Positions 1-4,738 of a stretch of DNA of 6,877 nucleotides are shown here, piece after piece (position 1 is the stretch's first letter; every line of letters begins with the position of its first letter). Where the stretch lies: contig CALQZP010000054.1 in assembly GCA_943349725.1 (NCBI GenBank), forward strand, positions 1-6,877, in the 5' to 3' direction. The notes beneath the pieces are model-generated. The model did not search any database. It was not told the DNA's origin and was given only the letters and a program-made list of their open reading frames with translations. Both the position numbers and the translations under genes were made by a program. This DNA is from Candidatus Nomurabacteria bacterium. GTDB taxonomy: Bacteria; Patescibacteriota; Minisyncoccia; Phycocordibacterales; UBA10002.

Positions 1-1120
1 TATAGAGTACTTTAAACATCTCCCCATCAATATGGCACTCATCACGGGAAGCGGATGTAGAAAATTCCCGTCTAAAGTAGACCCTTCCGGTTGGACCGAC
101 ATATCACGAAACCAACTCTTAAAGTGGGTGAAGAATGGCGAGATAGCAATTTTAGTCGGGACACACGCACTTATACAGAAGTCAGTACAATTCAAACACC
201 TCGCATTTGCAATCATTGATGAACAACACCGTTTTGGCGTAAACCAGAGGAAGGCGCTGGTACACAAAGAGATACGAATGCCACACCTTCTCAGTATGAC
301 CGCTACGCCAATACCAAGGACTTTAGCTTTAACAATCTATGGAGACTTGGACCTTACCGTTCTTGATGAATTACCCCCGGGGCGAAAACCCATTATCACC
401 GAACCGGTCGCGCCGAAAGACAGAGACGCGACGTACGAAAAAATCCGAAAAGAATTACAGGCTGGACGGCAGTGCTATATCATCACGCCCCGCATAGATG
501 AGCCAGACCCCGATAAGGAATTCGCGGTGCAGGCGCGTTCTGCGAAAGCGGAGGCGAAACGCCTCAAAGAAAAAGTGTTTCAGGAATTTGAAATCGGCGT
601 AATGCACAGCAAACTGAAAGACACGGAAAAAGAACGAGTTATGGAGGAGTTCAAGGACGGCAAAATACATATCCTCGTCTCCACCTCCGTCGTTGAAGTC
701 GGCGTGAACGTCCCTAATGCAACCGTCATCATCATTGAAGGTGCGGAGCGATTTGGTCTTTCACAGCTCCACCAGCTCCGCGGGCGAGTCCTGCGAAGCT
801 CGCACCAAGCCTACTGCTACGTTTTTACCGAAAGTATGGGGGCGAAGACCATTGAGCGCCTCCACGCCCTTAAAACAGCCAAAAATGGCTTTGAGCTCGC
901 CGAATACGACCTCAAGTTCAGGGGCGCGGGCGAACTTTCAGGCTCACAGCAATGGGGTGTTTCGGACGTCGCTATGGAGGCCCTCCAAAATCTCAAGATG
1001 GTGGAAGCCGCCCGCGCCGAAGCGAAACGTCTTCTCGAAGAAGACGAATCACTCTCCCACTACCCTCTTCTCTCACAGCACCTCACCTCCCGCAAAAAAG
1101 AGGAAATCCACTTCGAGTAA
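1..1120 (+). CDS. recG: ATP-dependent DNA helicase RecG, C-terminal part (5' end outside window)
   Basis: RecG is a superfamily 2 helicase that remodels stalled replication forks and branch-migrates Holliday junctions. The reading frame is already open at base 2, so the ATG at 32 is internal and the wedge domain and Walker A motif lie outside the window. Counting from base 2, I see motif Ia (ALITGS, near residue 12), GTHALIQ (53-59), the DEQH Walker B box (73-76), TATPIPR (100-106), the helicase C domain with STSVVEVGVNVPNA (227-240), motif VI QLHQLRGRVLR (255-265), and the TRG-like segment FRGAGELSGSQQWG (306-319) that couples ATP hydrolysis to translocation. The C-terminal length fits the family. 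Two oddities are a longer linker between motif Ia and GTHALIQ than I remember for typical RecG, and leucine in motif VI where glycine is usual (RGRVGR). Isoleucines in conserved motifs are often encoded by ATA. The identification is secure. Confidence 0.96.
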   Translation, partial: IEYFKHLPINMALITGSGCRKFPSKVDPSGWTDISRNQLLKWVKNGEIAILVGTHALIQKSVQFKHLAFAIIDEQHRFGVNQRKALVHKEIRMPHLLSMTATPIPRTLALTIYGDLDLTVLDELPPGRKPIITEPVAPKDRDATYEKIRKELQAGRQCYIITPRIDEPDPDKEFAVQARSAKAEAKRLKEKVFQEFEIGVMHSKLKDTEKERVMEEFKDGKIHILVSTSVVEVGVNVPNATVIIIEGAERFGLSQLHQLRGRVLRSSHQAYCYVFTESMGAKTIERLHALKTAKNGFELAEYDLKFRGAGELSGSQQWGVSDVAMEALQNLKMVEAARAEAKRLLEEDESLSHYPLLSQHLTSRKKEEIHFE

Positions 1121-1152
1121 AAGACACGGAAGCGAAGCGGACGAAGAACACG

Positions 1153-1178
1153 GAACCGACTCGGATTCTTTTTTCTTG
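1153..1178 (+). terminator. Probable rho-independent terminator after recG
   Basis: GAACCG (1153-1158) can pair with CGG-A-TTC (1162-1168) around an ACT loop with one bulged A. Six consecutive T follow directly (1169-1174), then CTTG. The stem is short and bulged, but it lies 33 nt after the recG stop with a proper U-tract, so it is the best terminator candidate for recG. Confidence 0.5.
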
Positions 1179-1180
1179 TC

Positions 1181-1200
1181 ATTCCCGCGGAGGCGGGAAT
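1181..1200. repeat. dRS3-like palindromic repeat (ATTCCC-N8-GGGAAT)
   Basis: This is a perfect 8-bp inverted repeat, ATTCCCGC and GCGGGAAT, around a 4-nt GGAG loop, flanked by TGTC on the left and CCAG on the right. It fits exactly the ATTCCC-N8-GGGAAT pattern known as dRS3 in Neisseria. Similar CATTCCCGC-type intergenic repeats occur in many unrelated bacteria, so this is not evidence of a Neisseria source. Only one copy lies in the window. It sits between convergent genes, where it could also act as a hairpin that stabilises 3' ends. Confidence 0.7.
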
Positions 1201-1232
1201 CCAGTCTTTCTTGCCATCCTAAGTAGAGAAGG

Positions 1233-1262
1233 AACACCAAAAGTGTGGTGGTGTTATTTTCT
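1233..1262. terminator. Hairpin between convergent recG and toxin gene, possible terminator
   Basis: AACACCA (1233-1239) and TGGTGTT (1249-1255) form a 7-bp stem with a 9-nt loop. On the + strand a T-rich tail follows (ATTTTCTCTTCTG). On the - strand the tail is weaker (CCTTCTCTACTT). It lies between two convergent genes and may stop residual recG readthrough, and possibly transcripts from the toxin operon. Confidence 0.4.
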
Positions 1263-1290
1263 CTTCTGTTTCCTCAGAGTTATCGTTATC

Positions 1291-1551
1291 TTACCGATAC
1301 ACATCGTGATCGCCGATGGCGAGCAAGACCACTTCATTTTTTGAACTATAGCCGAACACGACTCTGAATTTATAATTAACCGAAAAACCGTACCGGTCCT
1401 GAAGCGGGCCGTGCAGTTTATGTACTTTAAGTTGCTTGTGATTTTTCGGATTCTTGAATAGTTCAATCTTCTCCAACACTTCGTTCTGAAGACTTTCCTC
1501 AAGAGCATCAAACTGGCGGACAAATGTCGCCTTGTAAGTTACCGTAATCAT
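1291..1551 (-). CDS. RelE/ParE-superfamily toxin of a type II toxin-antitoxin pair
   Basis: This 86-residue protein resembles the RelE/YafQ type of ribosome-dependent mRNA endoribonucleases. The order is typical: N-terminal helices (about 11-33), a basic stretch with KVHKLHG (42-48), then the strand segment YKFRVVFGY (60-68), and EVVLLAIGDHDVYR at the C-terminus, where RelE relatives carry a strand followed by a THDxVY-like end. Candidate active-site residues are K42, K45, R63, H82, Y85 and R86, by analogy only. The ATG overlaps the TGA of the antitoxin gene (ATGA, 1548-1551), and no Shine-Dalgarno site precedes it, which suggests coupled translation at a level below the antitoxin. Cleavage of mRNA is inferred from the family; ParE-like gyrase poisoning is less likely but not excluded. 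Confidence 0.88.
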   Translation of the reverse strand: MITVTYKATFVRQFDALEESLQNEVLEKIELFKNPKNHKQLKVHKLHGPLQDRYGFSVNYKFRVVFGYSSKNEVVLLAIGDHDVYR

Positions 1552-1763
1552 TTCGTGCGCAGTTTCTTCGCAAGCTCGCGCAAGTCCCCTCGGAGCGTAG
1601 GCTCCCGTTCCGCTTTGAGTACCGCTTGCACCGCTTCTTCCTCCGAAAGGAGTTTTAAGGCACTCCGAACCACGGCAGCCTTATTGGGCGACCGTCCGCT
1701 TTTGACTTGCCGTCTAATGAACTCCTCAAGGTCTGCCGGTAAGGGCACTGATAATGTAGACAT
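1548..1763 (-). CDS. Ribbon-helix-helix antitoxin (ParD/CopG-like)
   Basis: This 71-residue protein is the first gene of the pair and is expected to neutralise the RelE-like toxin and repress the shared promoter. Residues 2-8 (STLSVPL) form the DNA-binding strand, followed by two helices (about 10-21 and 27-40) around GRSPNKAAVVRSAL, the usual ribbon-helix-helix layout. A charged C-terminal tail (about 41-71) should wrap the toxin. An ATG at 1808 extends the frame by 15 residues, but it lies upstream of the -10 box and would be outside the transcript, so I chose the ATG at 1763. The leader would be about 20 nt, AT-rich and without a Shine-Dalgarno sequence. The family is clear; the subfamily is not. 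Confidence 0.85.
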   Translation of the reverse strand: MSTLSVPLPADLEEFIRRQVKSGRSPNKAAVVRSALKLLSEEEAVQAVLKAEREPTLRGDLRELAKKLRTK

Positions 1764-1780
1764 AAATGTATGATAAATTA

Positions 1781-1797
1781 ATATGATAGTATCATAT
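1781..1797. promoter_or_regulatory. Palindromic operator of the toxin-antitoxin operon
   Basis: This is a perfect 17-bp palindrome, ATATGATA-G-TATCATAT. It contains the -10 box of the promoter, and a third TATGATA half-site lies at 1769-1775, just before the antitoxin ATG. Ribbon-helix-helix antitoxins normally bind such short repeated half-sites, so binding here would block polymerase. The palindrome is seen directly; its role in autoregulation is inferred. Confidence 0.7.
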
Positions 1798-1819
1798 ACT
1801 CTATCCACTTCCCCGTCAA
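1791..1819 (-). promoter_or_regulatory. Sigma-70-type promoter of the toxin-antitoxin operon
   Basis: On the - strand, TTGACG (1814-1819) and TATGAT (1791-1796) are separated by exactly 17 bp, and each matches consensus at five of six bases. Transcription should start near 1784, about 20 nt before the antitoxin ATG. This placement decides the antitoxin start codon. Confidence 0.72.
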
Positions 1820-1838
1820 GCGCAAAAGAGGAGACACA

Positions 1839-2012
1839 TTAAGATATCTTTCTGTGTTTCGGGTCTAGGTAGTAAGAAAACTGGCCACTTTTGTTTAGAC
1901 GAATCAAATGTCGTATAAACTCACTTGTTGAAGCAAAACCTCCCTCTTTTACGCACCGCTTGATGTCTACCACCATCTCCTTAGGAAGCGATATGTTTAG
2001 TATGTTTCGCAT
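1839..2012 (-). CDS. Small orphan ribbon-helix-helix protein (57 aa)
   Basis: An ATG at 2012 opens a complete 57-codon frame ending in TAA. The N-terminus, MRNILNISLPKEMVVDIK, has the alternating strand and the SLP turn typical of ParD/CopG antitoxins. It is followed by GGFASTSEFIRHLIRL (24-39), which matches the second helix of that fold with its SEFIR signature. The C-terminal tail (40-57) is short and basic and ends in KHRKIS. No toxin gene follows; the next gene downstream is the antitoxin of the neighbouring pair, 75 nt away. It could be an antitoxin without a partner, a free-standing repressor, or a helper regulator of the neighbouring operon. It has its own promoter-like and operator-like sequences upstream, but no Shine-Dalgarno site. 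Confidence 0.72.
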   Translation of the reverse strand: MRNILNISLPKEMVVDIKRCVKEGGFASTSEFIRHLIRLNKSGQFSYYLDPKHRKIS

Positions 2013-2016
2013 ATAT

Positions 2017-2047
2017 CTGTAATATTATGTAATAATCTGTATTACAG
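2017..2047. promoter_or_regulatory. Operator-like cluster of TGTAATA half-sites upstream of the small RHH gene
   Basis: CTGTAATA (2017-2024) and TATTACAG (2040-2047) form a perfect 8-bp inverted repeat. A further TGTAATA lies between them at 2028-2034. The right end is also an 11-bp palindrome (CTGTATTACAG, 2037-2047). The half-site centres are about 10 and 12 bp apart, close to one helical turn. The cluster abuts the proximal -10 box and covers the likely transcription start, which fits autorepression by the encoded ribbon-helix-helix protein. That role is an inference. Confidence 0.55.
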
Positions 2048-2076
2048 AGTATACCCCCACACCACCCTTTTGTAAA
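2048..2076 (-). promoter_or_regulatory. Proximal promoter of the small RHH gene
   Basis: On the - strand, TTTACA (2071-2076) and TATACT (2048-2053) have a 17-bp spacer. The start site would fall near 2041, about 28 nt before the ATG at 2012 and inside the half-site cluster. The -35 box lies in the loop and the -10 box on the outer edge of the 2050-2093 inverted repeat. Confidence 0.55.
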
Positions 2077-2093
2077 GTTGGTGTGGGGGTATA
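2050..2093. repeat. Perfect 15-bp inverted repeat (long hairpin)
   Basis: TATACCCCCACACCA (2050-2064) and its exact complement at 2079-2093 enclose a 14-nt loop. The loop can itself close a small CTTT/AAAG stem (2067-2070 with 2074-2077). Neither side has a T-tract, so it is not a standard terminator, although it could slow or end transcription of the upstream operon that stops at 2134. It could also be a cruciform regulatory site or the remnant of a small mobile element. Confidence 0.7.
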
Positions 2094-2117
2094 GCAAGCC
2101 TCTCCCCTCCCCGTCAA
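2088..2117 (-). promoter_or_regulatory. Possible distal promoter of the small RHH gene
   Basis: On the - strand, TTGACG (2112-2117) and TATACC (2088-2093) have an 18-bp spacer. The -35 box lies in the 12-mer GCTTGACGGGGA, which is identical to the one around the -35 box of the toxin-antitoxin promoter (1810-1821). The -10 box is less convincing than the proximal one. Confidence 0.4.
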
Positions 2118-2133
2118 GCAATATCCTTCATTT

Positions 2134-2760
2134 TTAAATTTTGTCGTTCTTCACCTGCTGGAGACTTCTTATCTCAACCAAAGGCACACACCCACCATAC
2201 TCTTTCTCATTCCACCAACATTCATCTGTCATTTCACCAATTATTTTAATAGTATCTTCACTTCTAATCACGCCCGTCATTGGACTATAGCGCGAAGCGC
2301 CGTCTTCAACTACATCATCCGGTTCTGCTATAAAATACGCAAACTGGCTATCCAAATTAACATTCTTCACTAAGATTCGCCCGTAGGTCATCCACATCAC
2401 AACATTGCCAGTAAAATTAATTTTTTGGGGAAGGTTTAGTGTGTTTATAGCTTCTTTCTTAGCATCTTCGGACGACAAAGGTGAGGGACGACACCTGTGA
2501 TTCAGAAGTTCTTTATTTCTAAGTGTGAACAATTCATCAACAGTCATTTCTGGATTTTTGTCCATTTCTGCTCGTATCCATTGGGCAAGGTCATCTAAGT
2601 ATTCTTTAGAAGTTCCGTACTCTTCTGGGCATTTGAACCCAGATTGGTTCGTCGCATTATTACTCGTAAACCAAATGCTACCAACTACGAACACAACCAC
2701 AGCGACAACTGCCATAAGCATTGATTTATTGAGAGATTTTAGATAAGTCCAAATGCGCAT
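2134..2760 (-). CDS. Membrane-anchored protein of unknown function, possible OB-like outside domain
   Basis: This is the last gene of the four-gene operon (208 aa); I do not recognise a named family. Basic residues (R2, K8, K12) precede one hydrophobic segment (about 14-30), predicting the N-terminus inside and the rest outside the membrane. The outer part has four cysteines (C44, C90, C181, C191). C44 and C90 bracket a helical segment (about 52-88, with WIRAEMDKNPEMTVDEL). C181 and C191 flank a short loop. These spacings suggest two disulfides. The C-terminal half (about 113-203) alternates hydrophobic strands around GRILVKNV and TIKIIGEMT, which could be a small beta barrel of OB type; that is a guess. 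The start is 7 nt after the stop of the preceding gene, with no clear Shine-Dalgarno site. It is probably real because the frame is long and fits the operon. Confidence 0.75.
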   Translation of the reverse strand: MRIWTYLKSLNKSMLMAVVAVVVFVVGSIWFTSNNATNQSGFKCPEEYGTSKEYLDDLAQWIRAEMDKNPEMTVDELFTLRNKELLNHRCRPSPLSSEDAKKEAINTLNLPQKINFTGNVVMWMTYGRILVKNVNLDSQFAYFIAEPDDVVEDGASRYSPMTGVIRSEDTIKIIGEMTDECWWNEKEYGGCVPLVEIRSLQQVKNDKI

Positions 2761-2767
2761 AGAAAAA

Positions 2768-3325
2768 CTAGTATTTCTCTAAAATCTTCCTAAACAGCTC
2801 TCCATAATCACCGTCTCCATATTTAGTACTAACAATATCCGCGTCGCCGAGCATGACCGCTTTTATCTTCTCCCAATTCGCCTCAATAAATTTGCCTTCC
2901 AGAAAGAATTCTTTAATGTCCTGAACGAAAAAGTCGGCAAACTCTGTGAATTTCGTGGCTTTTTCCGGATTCTTTAATCCGCGACTTAAGGCGATACGAT
3001 GTTCAAATAGTTGCCACGGCTTTACATTGGCGCACCATCCAATAGACCAAGTTACCTTCGGATAAAGCGTCATAGACCTGAAATCTGCATAATCCCGATC
3101 AAAGTGAGCGTACATCACCTGGTCAATCAGAATCGTGCAAGAAAGTGCAGATAAGAAGTATGCCAATCTGTCTTTGGGTATTGAGGCGAGCTTATCTTGC
3201 TGTTTTTGAGAATGGTCAAAAAATAATTCTACAATATGAAAATGACCATCGCCACCTACAGTTACCTTGCCCATCAACACCCTTAAGTCCTCTTGGAAGT
3301 GATTATAATAGTCTTGTGTTTCCAT
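2768..3325 (-). CDS. Hypothetical soluble protein (185 aa), third gene of the operon
   Basis: I do not recognise the family. There is no signal peptide or membrane segment. The N-terminal part contains GGDGHFHIVELFFDHSQ (24-40), with three histidines and acidic residues. A hydrophobic helix follows (about 53-71, AYFLSALSCTILIDQVMYA), then an aromatic-rich middle (W93, W97, W104) and a mainly helical C-terminus ending in LFRKILEKY. Only one nucleotide separates its ATG from the TGA of the nuclease-like gene upstream (TGA-T-ATG). A weak AGGGA lies about 8 nt before the ATG, inside the upstream coding sequence. Such packing argues that the two proteins are made together and may act together. The function is unknown. 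Confidence 0.75.
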   Translation of the reverse strand: METQDYYNHFQEDLRVLMGKVTVGGDGHFHIVELFFDHSQKQQDKLASIPKDRLAYFLSALSCTILIDQVMYAHFDRDYADFRSMTLYPKVTWSIGWCANVKPWQLFEHRIALSRGLKNPEKATKFTEFADFFVQDIKEFFLEGKFIEANWEKIKAVMLGDADIVSTKYGDGDYGELFRKILEKY

Positions 3326-3326
3326 A

Positions 3327-3794
3327 TCAGTTTCCCTGTTTGAAAACTTCTGAAAGTTGGATGGCCTTTATCACAGGGTTCAGATGAGAGTTTGTGCCGA
3401 GAGTTGGTCTGACCTCATTAAGAATGCGTTGAAATAAGATTACCTCAACATCTAACTTCCGACACTCTTCTATAAACTCAGACGTAACATCCTTACTTTT
3501 GTATGAAACCTGTCCCACAACAAATTTCTTTTTATAGTTCTCACCAATTCTATTTTTTACTTCCCGCTCTACAGAATTAAACTTTCTACTAAAAAACTCT
3601 TTCGCTAACTGCTGTGCGTTTAACTTGTAATTGGCCATCCGTACAGAAATAGAAACTTCTATATGGCTTTTACTACCACGCTCATCAATAGAGAGAATAT
3701 CTATCTCCCGATTTTTAGGCAGTCGAATCGACGACTGTATAAAGCACTTATTGCTTTGAAGCCAAAACTTCACTATTTCTTCTGCTGGGTTCAT
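3327..3794 (-). CDS. PD-(D/E)xK nuclease-like protein with a possibly altered active site
   Basis: This 155-residue protein resembles the restriction-endonuclease-like fold. It has an N-terminal helix with acidic residues (E5, E6) in EEIVKFWLQSNK. After it come a strand ending in REIDIL (29-34, D32) and a second strand HIEVSISV (44-51, E46), then helices and FVVGQVSY (91-98). D32 and E46 sit where the metal-binding pair of Mrr- and Holliday-resolvase-like nucleases is found. However, the residue two after E46 is S48 instead of the usual lysine, so catalysis may be lost or use another residue. The ATG overlaps the TGA of the gene upstream (ATGA, 3791-3794). The fold is inferred from motif order, not from a clear family match; DNA is the likely but unproven ligand. 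Confidence 0.68.
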   Translation of the reverse strand: MNPAEEIVKFWLQSNKCFIQSSIRLPKNREIDILSIDERGSKSHIEVSISVRMANYKLNAQQLAKEFFSRKFNSVEREVKNRIGENYKKKFVVGQVSYKSKDVTSEFIEECRKLDVEVILFQRILNEVRPTLGTNSHLNPVIKAIQLSEVFKQGN

Positions 3795-4720
3795 AGCTCA
3801 CTTGATGAAATGCTCTCAACGACACGCCATATAAATCTTTGGAAGCCACTAGTTCCCATCCATGCAACCACACTAAAATCTTGTATACACCACCGAAGCA
3901 TGTGTAACTGTTCCCACTCTTTCAACGTATTCTTTAATATACCTCTGGTCTTAGTGTCTTCTACTTTTTCGTTGATAACATCCTCACAAAGTAGGTTTGC
4001 CACAACTTTGCCGATATTTACTTGAGCCTTTTTTAGAAAAAAAATCGTAGGGGAATCTACTTGCTTATCTTCTGAAGTGTACTCAAAACCACCCACCACG
4101 GTTGAAAGCCTTTTTCTTGCTTCCCAGATCTCAGTCAAATTATATTCATCGGAAGTACTATGTTTCAACGAGCCAACAGGAAAAACACTTTTATCTTCAA
4201 GTTCTTTCCAAATCCTCTTATGTTCCTCTGGCATTGGCCCACGGTCAGGTAGCAAATCAAAATATATTGAAACAAATTTCTCATACTGCTCGCCAATTTG
4301 GTCCTCAGAAAAAGCTTTCTTTATTTCTGCATTGGTGTATGTGAGACTCCGCTTATCAATAAGATCTCTGATAATTTCTTCTCTTTCTTCAATAGCCTTA
4401 TTGAGGACTTTCACGTTCTCACCAACGAGATCATACGTCATTCCCTTGTCTTTGATTAGATCTCTTATTTTTCTATCTTCCTCGGTAAGAACTGAAAATA
4501 GAGGAGCATTACGCACACGATTATGATCGAGATATATCGTAAAAATCCAATCGATATCAAACACCGAACCATCAAAACCATTCACCAGGTTCCAAAACAC
4601 TCTTCGCTTCTTTATGCTATCAATCTTTTCTTGAGCTTTTCCACGCCATTCTGTATTAAAGAATCCACGGATAGTGAACCGCGTTAAAACAAGAACTAAA
4701 AGAAGCGTAATTATTTCCAT
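3791..4720 (-). CDS. Hypothetical membrane-tethered protein (309 aa), first gene of the operon
   Basis: I do not recognise the family. Residues 3-13 (IITLLLVLVLT) form a short hydrophobic N-terminal segment, followed by a strongly basic stretch (R14, R18, R26, K28, K32, K37-R40). By the positive-inside rule, this places the large C-terminal part in the cytoplasm. The body is charged and mostly helical. It contains an internal repeat: IRDLI at 85-89 and 117-121, each followed within a few residues by a TY pair, with a 32-residue period. The C-terminus is tryptophan-rich (W269, W277, W287, W298). An AGGA Shine-Dalgarno site (4728-4731) lies 7 nt before the ATG, the best ribosome binding site in the operon, consistent with this being the first gene. 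No separate promoter is evident between it and the tRNA upstream. Confidence 0.78.
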   Translation of the reverse strand: MEIITLLLVLVLTRFTIRGFFNTEWRGKAQEKIDSIKKRRVFWNLVNGFDGSVFDIDWIFTIYLDHNRVRNAPLFSVLTEEDRKIRDLIKDKGMTYDLVGENVKVLNKAIEEREEIIRDLIDKRSLTYTNAEIKKAFSEDQIGEQYEKFVSIYFDLLPDRGPMPEEHKRIWKELEDKSVFPVGSLKHSTSDEYNLTEIWEARKRLSTVVGGFEYTSEDKQVDSPTIFFLKKAQVNIGKVVANLLCEDVINEKVEDTKTRGILKNTLKEWEQLHMLRWCIQDFSVVAWMGTSGFQRFIWRVVESISSSEL

Positions 4721-4738
4721 ATTTTTATCCTAACACAA

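Noticed and set aside
717..1344. Two + strand open frames (717-1226 and 952-1344) overlapping the end of recG
   Set aside because: They are out-of-frame readings of recG that run into the intergenic repeat, with serine/arginine-rich composition and no recognisable motif.
1254..1523. 89-aa - strand frame overlapping the toxin
   Set aside because: It is a shifted reading of the toxin gene; the toxin frame has family motifs and a coupled start.
1764..1808. 15-residue N-terminal extension of the antitoxin from an ATG at 1808
   Set aside because: It lies across the -10 box and upstream of the predicted transcription start, and the RHH strand begins naturally at ATG 1763.
3663..4526. Open frames on the + strand opposite the operon (3663-4025, 4077-4526, 4102-4344)
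   Set aside because: They are antisense to longer, tightly packed - strand genes and have biased, low-information protein sequences.
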